Shown: one piece after another, positions 12,248-24,999 of the stretch
How the letters are laid out: every line of letters starts with the position of its first letter
Numbering within the stretch: the first letter of the stretch is position 1
Source: Hevea brasiliensis
Taxonomy: Eukaryota; Streptophyta; Magnoliopsida; Malpighiales; Euphorbiaceae
Assembly: GCF_030052815.1 (NCBI RefSeq)
Contig: NC_079498.1
Location: forward strand, 98,598,041-98,662,040
Direction of reading: 5' to 3'
DNA length: 64,000 bases
Program-made: the position numbers and the translations under genes
The notes under the pieces: generated by a model
Database searches by the model: none
Told to the model about the DNA's origin: nothing
Seen by the model: only the letters and a program-made list of their open reading frames with translations

Positions 12248-13680
12248 GGTGGGAATACCTGTTAAGGACATGTGTGTTCGATATTGTTCCTTTCTATAAT
12301 GGGATACTACTTTGTATGCCGTATCTATTGATCATTTTAATTTTGTGTTGTGTTTAGTACTAATTAGATATCAATCAACTCTAAGCTTTCGTTCCTTAAT
12401 CTTCCGTTCATCTCTAAGCAATGCTTGAATTAATATCTATTTTTTTAAATTCAATAATAGATCAAATAATAATTAATAAATTATAAAATAAAAATAATTA
12501 TCTTCTTTCTCACTATAAAGATAAATTATCTTAAAATAAATAGTTAAAGTGACTTGAACTTCAAATCTCTTACTTTACTCATTCTAAAAATGAAAGAAGA
12601 TCAACTAAGTTACTTAATCAGCTGCTTATAATATCTATTGATTAGTGTGGTTTTTTTTTAATACATAATACACTGAATGTCTTCATTCTAATTTTTTATA
12701 GCAATAATTTTTTTTTTGAAATTTGATTATTTTAATATGTTATATGGTATAATTTCATATTGCAGATATTAATTTATTAACGAAATTAAAAATTAAATTA
12801 TTACTTAAAAATAAAATAAAAATTAATGTATTATTTTGCTATTCCTCAAAAACTTAAGTATAATTTTTTTTTTCCCTACTAAAAAAAGAGGGAATTGGAC
12901 GTTGAGATGAAGCTCGCCCAGCTAACTCTTCTAAAAACCTTCCTGAGGCCTTCAAAGATCATAAAAATCATAGGCCTTATTTGACTTTCAGACACCCCCA
13001 AAACAAAGTCCCAAATAGAAACTAATTCAACTAGTGGTTGGCATTGACAAAGAAGATCCAACAACCCAACTGACTTTATCAAATCAAACTGATTATTTTA
13101 ATTAATTTAATATTACGATTGGAACTATTAATAAGTTAATTAGAAAATCTTAAAATTAATATATTTTAATCATAAAATTATAAAATAATAAAATAAATTT
13201 TTTCAATTTTTTTTTGCAGTATTAAATTTTTTTTTTTTTTTGAAGAGTGCCTTCTTAATAAGAACTTTAATGTTAAACAGCTTAGTAAAATCTTTGAGAA
13301 TTATTTGAATTTCGATAAAGGGCTGATTTTTTACTAATATAAAACTGCGAAATATTTAAAACACCACAATTATATTCTTCAGTCAATTTCCAAGCGAAAT
13401 TGCAGATAGGATTTAGTTCTTGGGTTTTATTCAATTAGATTTGTTGCCTCCTTTTGTAATTTCGGTTTGATTTGTGTTTGCTTTTTGTGTTTGGAGATTG
13501 ATTTTGAATTGAGATTCTGAATTAATTTTTTGGGGATTGAAACATATCCAAAAGTTTGCCTTTAACAATAGCAATAATATTTAATCAAAGCATCCATGCA
13601 TCTATTAGCATTACTGATCCACATTTATATAACATAAACACAGTGGCTTCAAAGAAAACAAATTCTATTTGTGTTTCCAG
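12244..13680. other. AT-rich spacer, no gene seen
   Basis: Low-complexity AT-rich DNA with homopolymer runs. No open frame here has a recognisable motif. A less AT-biased stretch at 13370-13550 could be the start of a decayed transcript unit leading to the cysteine-rich segment at 13681. Confidence 0.5.
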
Positions 13681-13785
13681 AAGCTTGAAGATTGTGCAAA
13701 CCAGTGTTTCCAGGGACCAGGCACTGATTATACCCTTGGGCCAGAGTTCTGCAATGGTGCCCGTTGCATGTATGCCTATGTCTAA
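13681..13785 (+). pseudogene. Possible exon of a small cysteine-rich protein
   Basis: After a splice-acceptor-like TTTCCAG (13674-13680) comes an open stretch of 34 codons ending in TAA at 13783-13785. The peptide has four cysteines spaced C-x3-C-x14-C-x4-C (…CANQC…FCNGARC…) and reads like a folded secreted peptide rather than random translation of AT-rich DNA. I found no upstream exon with a start codon and signal peptide, so it may be a remnant. I cannot assign it to a family. Confidence 0.25.
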
Positions 13786-14164
13786 GGATGAAATGAAACC
13801 TGCTCAAATTTTGCTGAATGAAACTATACTTGGCTTTAATCCACAATTTAACTAACTGTTGGTTATTAGATATTAACTAGTTAATTGTTTATATAGGGTT
13901 AAATTTTACTCATGATTATCGAACTTTATAAATTATTATAGTAAGGTCACTCAACTTAAATTTTTTCATTTTCTTTTCTTAAAAATTATTCAACTTTTAT
14001 TTGAGTATCATTAAAGTCATTATGACTAGATATTATAGGTTTTCTAATTAACTTAGTGATCTGTCATCATTTTACAAATGAACTTACCACGTTACTTTAT
14101 TAATAGCCCTATTTCTTCTTTTCCACTTTTTCTTCTTCCATCTTATATGCCTTTTTCTTGTAGG

Positions 14165-14266
14165 CAAATTCACCCACCATCACCTATCTTCTTCTACTTC
14201 TTCTTCTTTAATATTCAAATTCACCCACCATCACCTATCTTCTTCTACTTCTTCTTCTTTAATATT
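14165..14266. repeat. 51-bp tandem duplication
   Basis: Two adjacent near-identical copies with a CACCCACCATCACC core followed by a TTCTTC-rich tail, at 14165-14215 and 14216-14266, inside the MULE-like element. Confidence 0.9.
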
Positions 14267-14779
14267 CTTTGCCTCATCAGAAAACACCATCATACAGTAG
14301 TAAGAATTTTTTTTTTTTTGGCTTTTGGCCATTCCTAAACCCTTAAAAATGGGAAGCATCAAAGACTTGCCATTTACACGTACACTTTTATTCCAATATC
14401 CAAAAACAACCAAAATCAAGAAGCCCATAACTCTCTCACAATCTCTCATCCACTCATTTCGTCTCCTTTTGGGAAAAAAGAAGTTGTCTAAGATTTTTTT
14501 TTTTTTTTGGTCTTATTGGTATATATTGCTTTGGATTTTAGGTGGGGTGGGTATGCATATTTTGGTGCCATTCAATTTCTTGGCTAGTGGGTTTTTTTAT
14601 TTGGAAGTTCTTAAATTTGTCGACTTTCTTGAAATTATTTTTTTCTAATCATGGCTTTAAAAAAAAAATACCAATATGTTGTCGTAGATATTTGTTTCAT
14701 TTCAAGGTTGAAAAGGTGAGGGTGGTTTTAATGCTAACTGAAGTTCATGCAGTCCTAAAATAGGAAATGTATGGAGAAT

Positions 14780-14784
<5 letters not shown>

Positions 14785-14860
<76 letters not shown>
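14785..14860. repeat. (TA)38 microsatellite
   Basis: An uninterrupted TA run inside the MULE-like element. It is likely polymorphic in length. Confidence 0.95.
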
Positions 14861-14864
<4 letters not shown>

Positions 14865-15529
14865 TTTTCTTTGGAATTTTTTTTATTTTCCTTTCTTAAA
14901 AAAAAAAACTAGTGTCATACTTAATTTGTGAAGGAAGCAAAATTTGAAAGGAGTGATAATCTTTTAATTTGTATCAAAAATATTAAAAGATCGTTTATTT
15001 GTAGCATATGTGAGGTGGAAATTAATAGTCTATTTTATTCGAGTTTTAATTTTTAAACTGATTCTCTATTTTTGCTTGTTAATGTGCTAATTCAAAAAAG
15101 CTTTCTTGTTTAATTTCTAGCAATTCCCAATTATTGGATGTGTGTTTGGTGTTTATTAATTCATGGATATTGATCGACACTCTCTTCACTTTCCTTTCTA
15201 TCCTAGATTTTCTTACACGATCTTACCTTCATTGCCTTCACAATTGCTTTCAAGCCTCTCCATAGTGTAATGCTAACTATTGCAATTTGCCCTTCTCCTA
15301 ATTCGCTAATTTTTGTTGATTTTGAGTTTCAATTGTTAATATTTGATTTTGGATTTGTTGAATATTTATTTGTTGATTTTGGATGTTGGATTCACTGATT
15401 TGAACTTTCAATTAATAGGATTTTGATGCTTGAATATGTTTTGTATTTTTTGATGCGTATTTTTTATTTTGGGTGTCTCTTAAATTTTTGTTCTTTTTTG
15501 GATTTCAAAAAGAGAGAGTGCAAAACAAA

Positions 15530-15969
15530 GGGTATGAAAAGAAACAAAATGGATTTTAATATAACAAAAGGGTAGTTAAGCAATTTTATTTTGTAAAATG
15601 ACGATAGATCAGCAAGTTAATCAGAAACCTATAATAATTGATACAATGATTTTAATAATGCTCAAATTAAATTTAAATATTTCAAGAAAAAAAAATTAAA
15701 GTTGAGTGAGTTTATTGAAATAATCCATAAAATTCAGTAACCGTGAGTAGGGTATGAAAAGAAACAAAATGGATTTTAATATAACAAAAGGGTAGTTAAG
15801 CAATTTTATTTTGTAAAATGACGATAGATCAGCAAGTTAATCAGAAACCTATAATAATTGATACAATGATTTTAATAATGCTCAAATTAAATTTAAATAT
15901 TTCAAGAAAAAAAAATTAAAGTTGAGTGAGCTTATTGAAATAATCCATAAAATTCAGTAACCGTGAGTA
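15530..15969. repeat. 220-bp tandem duplication containing the right terminal repeat
   Basis: Unit 1 is 15530-15749 and unit 2 is 15750-15969, with an offset of exactly 220. I see one difference between them (GAGTTT versus GAGCTT near the end). Each unit holds most of the right terminal inverted repeat of the MULE-like element plus some interior. The near-identity marks a very recent event. Confidence 0.95.
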
Positions 15970-17020
15970 AAATTTACCTTTCATATAGTAATTTAAAATA
16001 AAAGTGTTATAAAAGTAGCTGTTGGATTAACTGCTAAATGTAAAAATAATGATATTATCTTTTTAGCTCTAGTCAAATTACTCAAAGCTGCCTTAAAAGT
16101 TAAGAGGGGTAATATTTCATATTCTACTCTCTCAACTTCTAAACACTAGTATAAACACTTATGCCATTCAATAGTATAAAATAAGAGAGTTAGCATTTTA
16201 ACTATAATCAAAATACTAAACACTATCTTTCAAAGTTGCCTAGCAAAGCCTTGAAGATATCACTGAACTAAAAGCGCATGACATTTTCCAATCCTTGAAG
16301 CAGATGCTGTGGCCTAAGTATAAAAAATACTCCATCTTTTGGGGGTGAAATCCTAAATAGAGACACATTAGAACTTAAAATAAAAAAAAAATTACAATCT
16401 AAAATAATCTGAAAAAATTCTAACCAATCTTCAACATTTGATAATATGGCATTAAATATTTTCAATAATTTATCACCATTATTATATGTAACATATCAAA
16501 AAAGAATGCATCATATTTTAAGCTCCAAAAATCATCTTTAAAGTGAATTTATAGTAAATTTATTTAGGATTTAAGAGTGAAAGAGTTAAAGCATAGGAAA
16601 ACTAAACTTAGTTTTAAGAATTTAAGTATGTGTGGATATAATTTTAAATTAGTTAATTTTTAAAACAATAATTTATAATGATTAAAATAAATAGTACTTA
16701 AGAATTTTGATTATTATAATAAATGGTACTTAACAATTTTGACTCTATAGGATAAAAAAAATAGGGACAAAATTTTATGCTACAAAAGAAATTATTTTTT
16801 TATTTTTCTCAAATATTTAATCTATTTTTATATTTTGTGCTAAAACTAATTTTAAATATTAAATTTGATAAAATTATTATTTCAAAATTTAAAAGAAAAT
16901 TTTTAGAGACAAATTAATAAAGTTAATCTCTAAAATTAAGAATTTTAATCATTTATGTAAATGTAAAAATTATTAAAGTTTTATATTTAATTTAAAAAAA
17001 AAAAGAAGAGTTAGAGGCCA

Positions 17021-17023
<3 letters not shown>

Positions 17024-17104
<81 letters not shown>
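17024..17104. repeat. (AT)40 microsatellite
   Basis: An uninterrupted AT run in intergenic DNA. Confidence 0.95.
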
Positions 17105-17106
<2 letters not shown>

Positions 17107-17695
17107 GGAGTGCCCTGAAAAATATTGGTTAAAAATATAAGATAATTTAATGTTGGTTAAATCATATGAACATTTTTATCACTTTAAAATATCAAAAAAA
17201 AAAAATTTATATCCTCTTAATATATTGAGGAAGTACAATACATTCAAATATTATCTTTATTTAGTAATATTTATATTATTATAAAAAATAATATTAACAA
17301 TCTGAAAAGTATAAAGATAGTGCAAAAGGAAAAAAAAAAATTATATATATGTATCATATAAAATTATAAGTACATAGAATAATATATATCAATATATGTA
17401 ACTTGTCTAATGGCTACTTATTATAATATTAAAAGGGTAATCATTCAATAATTTGTAACTTATAAATATATATTATTGGGAAATTAATAGTTTAGTCATA
17501 ATTTAAAGCAATTGAATAATTAATTAATAAAAAATAAAAAAAAAATCAATGAAATTTTATATATATATATATAAACTAAATAACATTATTAATATTAACC
17601 CAAGTAATAATATCAAACATTTATTATACTATAAAAATATCAAGTAAGTAATGAAAGCTAAATATTAATATAAGTTTCTTGATTACCATAATTAA

Positions 17696-17696
<1 letters not shown>

Positions 17697-17761
<65 letters not shown>
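17697..17761. repeat. (TA)32 microsatellite
   Basis: An uninterrupted TA run in intergenic DNA. Confidence 0.95.
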
Positions 17762-17930
17762 CTGAAAATATGTCTCGGTCTCTATTAAAAGCATTATAAA
17801 TAAGATAAATAAAAATAAAATAATCTATTTGTTCTCATTTTATAGATATTTAAGACATAATTTGCATTTATTTTGCCCTTGTATATAGTTTTATATAAAA
17901 CAGTATGTACACTTTCACATTCTCCTCTGC

Positions 17931-18818
17931 TCAGCGTGGGATTCTACTCAGATTTCATCACCTTAGACCGAATCTTTACCTAGGTTTTTTATTTCTTAGT
18001 TTATTTTCATGTCATTTGTGAATTTCTTGATAGTTTTCCTTGTAATATTGAACATGAGTTAGTAGATTTACTTAGATTTCAGAGTTTGGGATGTAATACT
18101 CTGTTTTAACCATGTTATTAATCTTATTTTGATTTAATGAAATGGGTATTATGCTTTGATTCTTTGCCTTGTGATTTATTATTACACGCTTTGTGTTAGG
18201 CCCCTCAAAATGTTATTTTAAATCATTAATTAATTGAAAGATTGAGAGGTGAAAATTAATTGTGAAAACCTAAGGTTTAGAACCTTCAAATTCAAATTTA
18301 GAGATAAAAAAAAATTTGTAAGAGGATTTTATAAATTAATTACTAAGTTTAATGGATTTTAACCAAGTCATAAGCACAAAAGTAGGATTTGACTTGTTTA
18401 AAATACTTCTTTGATTATTTTAGAAAGAATTATAAATATTTTCAAAATGAATTTCCTTCAAAGCTTGTTAATACTCATTCATTAGTTTAATATCGGGTTA
18501 ATTGGAGTGTAAGTCTCCAAACTTTGGAATCGCATTTTTTATGTATTGGTATGTGTTTGTTATAGCTAGCCTTATTTTAGAGATAATTGCATTTTAATAC
18601 TTTATTTTAGATTAACTTGCCATATCAGCTTTCCATATTTACTTTCATTTACATTTAAGTTTATTTACACATTTGTTAGTCTACTTTATTACTTTATTTA
18701 CATACATATTAATCATCTGGATAATCTATATAATCAATAGATTTGGTAATTATCCCGATCCTCATGGGAATGATAATTTTCTAGACTATTGCATGATCTG
18801 TATGCTTGTGGGTCTAGC
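17931..18818 (+). mobile_element. Degenerate LTR-like sequence (possible Tat/Ogre/Athila type)
   Basis: The stretch has the word pattern I associate with the R-U5 end of large plant Ty3 LTRs: a GAGTTAGTAGATTT block, a GGGATGTAAT block, then GATCCTCATGGGA and an ending like GTGGGTCTAGC. The piece TTGGCACATCAA that often follows such an end reappears right after the Copia element at 30810. This suggests the Copia element was inserted into an old LTR end. No coding domain supports this, so it is an inference from memory. Confidence 0.35.
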
Positions 18819-19191
18819 TGTTGAACATAGAACACAAGCTTTTAATAATCTTAAGAGGAATAAGAATGCACTCAGTAATGAAAAGCTCACAACTCAATTT
18901 GTTTTCAAAAGGAAGTTACTTTATTTGATCCAACAACAGCCTTGTATAGGCTTACAAAGAAAGACACGTTAACATGATTTCTCCAACAAACTCCATGACT
19001 TCACTAACAAGACTCAACTAAACCACTAAAATATAAAAACAAACCAGTAACAATTCATGGCTAAAAAAATAGCAACATACTCATAACAATTAAACCCATT
19101 AAGATAGCATTAACAATTAAAACTAATTCCGAACTGACTGGGTTAAATCAACCTTCTAGAAACCATCAAGCTGGTGTTGCAAGCTTTAACA
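18819..19191 (-). mobile_element. Copia 3' LTR (373 bp)
   Basis: Plus-strand ends TGTTGAACA...GCTTTAACA, matching 30438-30809 base for base over most of its length. Next to it (19192-19205) the minus strand has the purine tract GGTGTTGAGGGGGAG, the plus-strand primer, confirming that this is the 3' LTR. Confidence 0.92.
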
Positions 19192-20747
19192 CTCCCCCTC
19201 AACACCAGCTCTCATTCTCTCCACTATGCCAAGCTGATGACAAAAGGTTTCAAATTTGTTGGTGCTCAAACCTTTTGTGAACAGATCTGCTACTTGGTCC
19301 TCTATCTTAATCTGCTGCAACTCAATTTCTCCTTGTAGAACTTTTTCCCTGAGAAAATGATAATGCACTTCCACATGTTTAGTTCTTGCATGAAAGATTG
19401 GATTCTCTGCCAAACGTATTGCTGATTGGCTGTCACAACAAAAGGGAATTGCATATTCTACAGGATGATGTAAATTCTTCATGAGTTGTATGAGTCAAGT
19501 ACTCTCTTGAGCTGCCATTACTGCTGCTCGGTACTCTGCTTCTGTTGTTGACAAAGACATAGTAGGTTACCTTTTGCTGCACCAAGAGATTGCTCCTGTT
19601 CCAAGCATAAATACATACCCAGTAGTTGAGCGACGGGTATCATGATCTCCTGCATAATCAGCGTCACAATAACCAATTAGTTTGCACTCTCCACCTTTCT
19701 TGTACAAGATACCATAGTCAATTGTACTCCTTACATATCTCAGCATTTGTCGAACAGCATCCATATGAGGTTTCTTTGGATTTTGAATATACCGACCCAT
19801 CACACCAACGACATAAGAGATATCAGGTCGAGTTAAAGTTAAATAGATTAAACTACCTACCAACTGTTGGTACATTGTTGCATCTTCCAAATCTTTTCCT
19901 TCATGGGCACATATTTTGGCATTTGGTTCTATTGGTGTCGAAATTGTCTTGCACCCAAGCATTCCAAACTTCTTTAACAAATCTTTGGAATACTTTTGCT
20001 AATGAAGAATTATTCTCTCTTGAGTATGATCAACCTCTAGACCAAGAAAGTGCTTGAGTTATCCAATCACCTATCATGATTAAGTCATCTACGTACACCA
20101 GCACAATAGCTAGCTTCCCTTCATTGATTTTGACAAACAAACTAGAGTCTGCAGGTGTCACTGAATAGCCACTTTGAGTCAGGAATTCAGCAACCTTATC
20201 ATACCAAGCCCTTGGTGCTTGTTTTAATCCATACAATGCCTTTCGCAGCTTACATACATATTCAGGGTGATATTGATTTTGAAAACCCATTGGTTGAATC
20301 ATGTAGATCTCCCGATCCAACTCCCCATGCAGATCTCCCGATCCAACTCCCCATGCAGGAACGCATTTTTCACATCCATCTGCCATAGGTTCCAGTCTTT
20401 GTTAGCTGCAAATGCAAGTAAGATTCGCACAGTTGTAAGCTTTGCAACTGGACTAAACGTTTCATCATAGTCTAGTCCATATTGTTGACTAAACCCTCGA
20501 GCCACCAGATGAGCTTTAAACCTTTCAATTGATCCATTTGTGCATTGCTTTATTTTGTAAACCCATTTGCAAGAAATAGGTTTCACTTCTCTTAGCTTTG
20601 GCACAAGCTCCCAAGTCTGATTTCATTCTAATGCAGCGATTTCTTTTTCCATAGCTTTAATCCACATAGAATTCTGAGATGCTTCCTCAAACGTCTCAAG
20701 TTCTTTTGCAACTTCTTCTTCTGTTATGGCAGCATTAGCATATTTAA
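19192..20747 (-). pseudogene. Copia pol, second part: reverse transcriptase and RNase H
   Basis: Open pieces at 20604-20299, 20386-20030, 19980-19567 and 19482-19186 together cover the reverse transcriptase ([15 protein letters not shown], then VYVDD catalytic box) and the RNase H domain. They are split by frameshifts and stops. One break is explained directly by a 26-bp tandem duplication at 20305-20356. The segment continues the integrase-linker reading frame that ends at 27887 on the far side of the inserted solo LTRs. It is non-functional. Confidence 0.85.
20305..20356. repeat. 26-bp tandem duplication in reverse transcriptase
   Basis: Two identical 26-bp units (20305-20330, 20331-20356) inside the Copia reverse transcriptase. 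Since 26 is not a multiple of three, the frame is lost here. Confidence 0.95.
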
Positions 20748-23700
20748 TGTAACACCCCTATGTTCGGTAGTGCATTCTACTGTTTTGGTGACCAGTGTCT
20801 GTCCCGACAGCTAGGATGCCTAGAACTACATTTAAATGTTAGTGAGGAGATATAAAATAATAAAATACAAGAAAGGAAAATACAAGAAAAACAAAGAAAA
20901 AATAATAGCAATGAAATGTAACCAAGTTAAACGAGTCGAAAACCGTAGTGATGAGTGACTGCACCGGGAAGTTGCGGCGTGGACCGTTGACTAGCCCTGG
21001 ACCGCGGGGAACCCTGAAAAATATTTTTTAAGATTTAAATAAACATCTATTGAATTATAAATGACATTAGAAATATCAAAGAAAAATTAATTAATTAGTA
21101 CAAAGAAAAATGAGAAATCGAAAAAATGACAAAATTCGGTGTTACCAAAAAATCGGGAACACAACCCGAATAGGGGCATTGTGGTCAATTGACACCCCGA
21201 GTTGACTTTTGACCTCAATGTCCATTAAAAATAAATGATATTAAATCTTGAAAATATCATAAAAATTAAAGTGGTGGTACATAATTTAAATAGTAAAAGA
21301 AATGAGGCAAACTTACAAAATTTGGAAACTTTGAATAAATAAATCATTTCCTAAAGTTAGTGCTCCACTAACTTACATTATGGGACACCTTATTAAGCAT
21401 TTGGACAGGTTAAACTTCATCTTCAACCTTCAGAAACCACACCAGCTGAAACTCTCCCAAGGTTCATCCATGGCCGCCCACCTTTCAACTCTCCATGCAC
21501 TCCTCATTTAGCCACCATTTCCTTAAGAGTTCTCCATTAAAAGTTGTCTACACATCTTGGGCAGCAATAAGGGAGCAAGAAAGATAAGTTTTGGTAAGTT
21601 TTTAAGAAGCTTCAAAAGGGGTAAGTGGTTATTTTCATTTCTTGTTTCATTAAAAGTGTAACTAAGGTTGTGGTGAGTTGATTTATGGAAGAAAAGTTGA
21701 AGTTTTGATGAGTTAGATTGAGCTCCATTTCTGCAGCCATGGAAGTTTAATATGTTAACTTGTTTTCTTCATGTATTTGGTGATTTAGGGTATTGATTTA
21801 AATGTTTAATTGTATTGAAGTTGAATTCCATGTATAAAGTTCGAATGGTAAGCTTGAAAAGTGAAAATGGAAGTTTGATATGTATATATATTTTTTTGGT
21901 AGCCTCATGATGAAGATTAAAGTGTTTAAATTCATGAAAAGGTTGTTGAATTATGGTACTAGAAGTAGCAAATTATGTGCATGATTGAGTAGAGAATAAA
22001 TGTGTAATTTGATGATGGAAGTAATGTGTAATATTTAGGAGAGTTTATGTGTATATATGGTAGGGTTTGGACCTTGTGAATTATGATTGCATTTGGTGCA
22101 TTGTGAAATTATTATATTCTGTCCAAATTGACCTATAATGTAAAGGAATGAATAGTTATGGTTAGTGCCAAATGCAGAATGGTTTGGGTAAGTGAAGATG
22201 TAGTTGGTAAATATGTGTTTGATTTGGTGTTTGAGAGGCATGTAGAGGGCAGTGTGCAAATGAGCCTATAACCCTAAGTGTGTGACTCCAATTGATATGA
22301 GGTCAATTGGAGGTGAAACTACGCACAAAATGTGCCAACTTTCATGAAGAAAGTCTACCTAAATTCTGTCCAGAAAGTGATGTGAGAATTGACCAAATTC
22401 GAATTATGACTTTGCAAACCTGAAAATTTACCATTTGGATAGCAGTTAGTGTTTTAGCCATAACTCACTCAAAATAGGTCCAAATGACCTAAAATTTTTA
22501 CCATGGATAGATTAGACATAGAGCTACAACTCTTATGAAGACACCAAAATTCAGAAATGACCATAAGCAAGTCAAAATGCTTGCACAAATTCGGGTATAA
22601 AAACTGCCAGAACCAGAAATGACCTAAAAATGACATAAGTTTGTCATTTTAGTGCAATCTGACCAGCAATAGTAAAATGACCATAACTTGGTCTAGTAAA
22701 CTCCAAATAACCTAAAATTTGTGGCAAAAGTTCACTAAGACATAGACCTACAAGTTTGTAAGTCGGACCAGAAATCGAAAATCGAGGAAACTAGGTCGTC
22801 CGACTAGGTCAAAATAGCATACTAAAATCCGATAAATTGCAATAAAATGCAATGCACTTAAAAATGGAATTGGTAACTTATACCAACACTAAAGGACTAT
22901 AAAATGTGATATATGGGTAACATTAAACCTAATTCACCTAGAGTGCATTAATGGTCAATATTATAGGTTGACTAAGGAAAGCAATAGTATTAAATAAATT
23001 AATTATTGAACCTTATTGTTAGAAACAGTTTAAATGAGTTCTGAAACACTTCAAATTGTATATTTCAGTTAGCAAAGACTCAGGGAAGGGGAAGGAAACA
23101 CTGAGTCAGGGCCAAGAGGTTACTCTTCAAAGGTTTGTGCACAACAGTTATTTATTTTGAATTTTCAATTGAAATAAATTATGACTATTTGTATGTTATT
23201 GTTTTAAATTGTGGAAAATTGTTTGAATGGAAATTTGATGGATACTTATTGCTTCTAAAATATTGCAAATGATTTGAAACCACAGCTATCATGTATATTG
23301 ATTGAATTCCTCGCTAGCTTGTCTAGTGAGACGAATTGGCTTTGAATTCCCTCTCTGACTGAAGTGTTAAGGTGTGCGTCAATTGAGGACGAATAGGATG
23401 AGTACTCATATAATTTCTAGCTAGCTATGTTATTCCTCATTAGCCATTGGCTTTTGGGATGAATTGGACTTTGGAATCATGATTAAGTTGTGTGTGTAAT
23501 TTATTGATAATTACTATGATATTGTGTGTAACACCCTTATTTGTATAGCCTGGTATATTTCACTGTGCCGGTGACCGTTGTCAGTCCGGACAATTAAGAG
23601 GATTAGAACCACACTTAAGACAGCTAAAGAAGCCATAAATACAAATAATTAGTAATTGCCAATTAGTTAAGTATGAATAAGAAAAAAAGAATATAAGAAG

Positions 23701-24057
23701 TTAAACGAGCCGAGAGTCATAGCGATGGATGACCTTTTCGGGAAGGACTGCGAAGTCATTTTAAACTCAAAATTCGAACCGTAAAATGTGACGCCATGGT
23801 CCTTATGAAAAAGAACTGTTAAGCCAGTCAAATAATTAGGTCAGGGAGTCGAAAGAAATACTGAATTATTTGCAAACCAAGATGAAACCGGCGAGGGGCA
23901 ATTTGGTCAATTGACCCGGAGAGATGACTCCTGATCTAACTGTCAAATAAAATCGGAGAAAAGAAAATTTTGGAATCAAGAATTAAATTAAAGAACTAAT
24001 AGAAAAATAAAAAAAAAAGAAAAGAAAATGAAAAATGGAAAAGTCAAAAGGTGATGA

Positions 24058-24083
24058 CATCATGCATGACCTCATGCATGATG
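24058..24083. promoter_or_regulatory. Palindromic pair of RY (CATGCATG) motifs in LTR
   Basis: Two 12-base arms, CATCATGCATGA and TCATGCATGATG, form a perfect inverted repeat around CC. CATGCA is the RY element recognised by plant B3 factors such as ABI3/FUS3/LEC2. The copy at 41627-45274 keeps one CATGCATG at the matching place (about 44695). Confidence 0.5.
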
Positions 24084-24999
24084 CCATAAAGAATATAATT
24101 AATTAATTAATTTATTTATTTACATTTTTGGTCTTCCATAAGACTTAAAAATTCATAAAAAAAGAAATAAAATCATTTCTTCTTCTTCAAAAAACGTCCT
24201 CATCTCTCTCTCACTTTTCTCTCCCAAGGTTCCTCCATTAACAAGCTTTTAAAGCTTGAAAAACTTAGTTCTTCCCCACAAATTTCAACCCTAAACCCTA
24301 AAAAGCTTCTAAGTTACCCTAGAAAAGAAGATTAAAGAAGAATAGGAGGGAAGAAAGTGGAAGAATTGAAGCTTTGGGAATACTTCCTTAAAGGTTAGTC
24401 AAGAATCCTCTCAATTCTCCTTATATTCATGAATTTGCACTTGAAATGAACTAGTATTGATGAAAATAAAATAAAAACAACATATTTAGGAATATAATGA
24501 AATTCAGCCAGCTTAGAGGTAACTTGAAATTGATGGATTTTGATACAATTAAAAGGGTAGGCAAGCTTTATTGAAGGTGTAGTTGAGGTTTATATAGTTT
24601 AATTGCATGAAATGAGCTTAACATAGAAATTAGGGTTTTGGACATTAGGGTTTAGAGACCAAAAATGTGAAGAAGTGCTAAATGATGTCTTTGACATAGT
24701 TTAAGGAAAGAAATGGCCATTTGTGACCTAATTAAGTGTGTTAGAAGTGTTTGAATCAAAGCCAAATTCGGATTGGGTATGCACCATGACCAAAAGTCAA
24801 CTTTGAGGGACCAAAAATGGAATTTTACAAGTCCAATGGATATGGGACCAATTGGGGATGTAAATCGGCACTAAATGACACAATTTTCATTTAGGAAGCA
24901 TGCCCAAAAAGTGACTAAAACCTAGTGAACAAATTGACTAAAGTTGAAAAATTGCAGACTGCCCTGCACAAACTGACTAAATGAACAATTTGTTCATTT

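Larger units (their letters stand above)
13896..15978. mobile_element. Probable Mutator-like (MULE) non-autonomous transposon
   Basis: The first about 185 bases (13896-14080, starting GGGTTAAATTTTACTCA) are matched in inverted orientation by 15978 back to about 15791 (complement starting GGTAAATTTTACTCA). Long terminal inverted repeats with a 9-bp target duplication are the mark of Mutator-like elements. The flanks GTTTATATA (13887-13895) and TTTCATATA (15979-15987) agree at 7 of 9 positions. No transposase is seen inside. The interior has a 51-bp tandem duplication, a long TA run and no convincing gene. The right inverted repeat is duplicated in tandem. Confidence 0.6.
15988..17930. other. 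AT-rich spacer with TA microsatellites
   Basis: No gene seen. It contains long TA runs at 17024-17104 and 17697-17761 and many A or T homopolymers. Confidence 0.6.

Noticed and set aside
14078..14338. Open frame with repeated FFYFFFFN-type residues
   Set aside because: It arises from the 51-bp tandem duplication and TTC-rich DNA inside a transposon and is low complexity.
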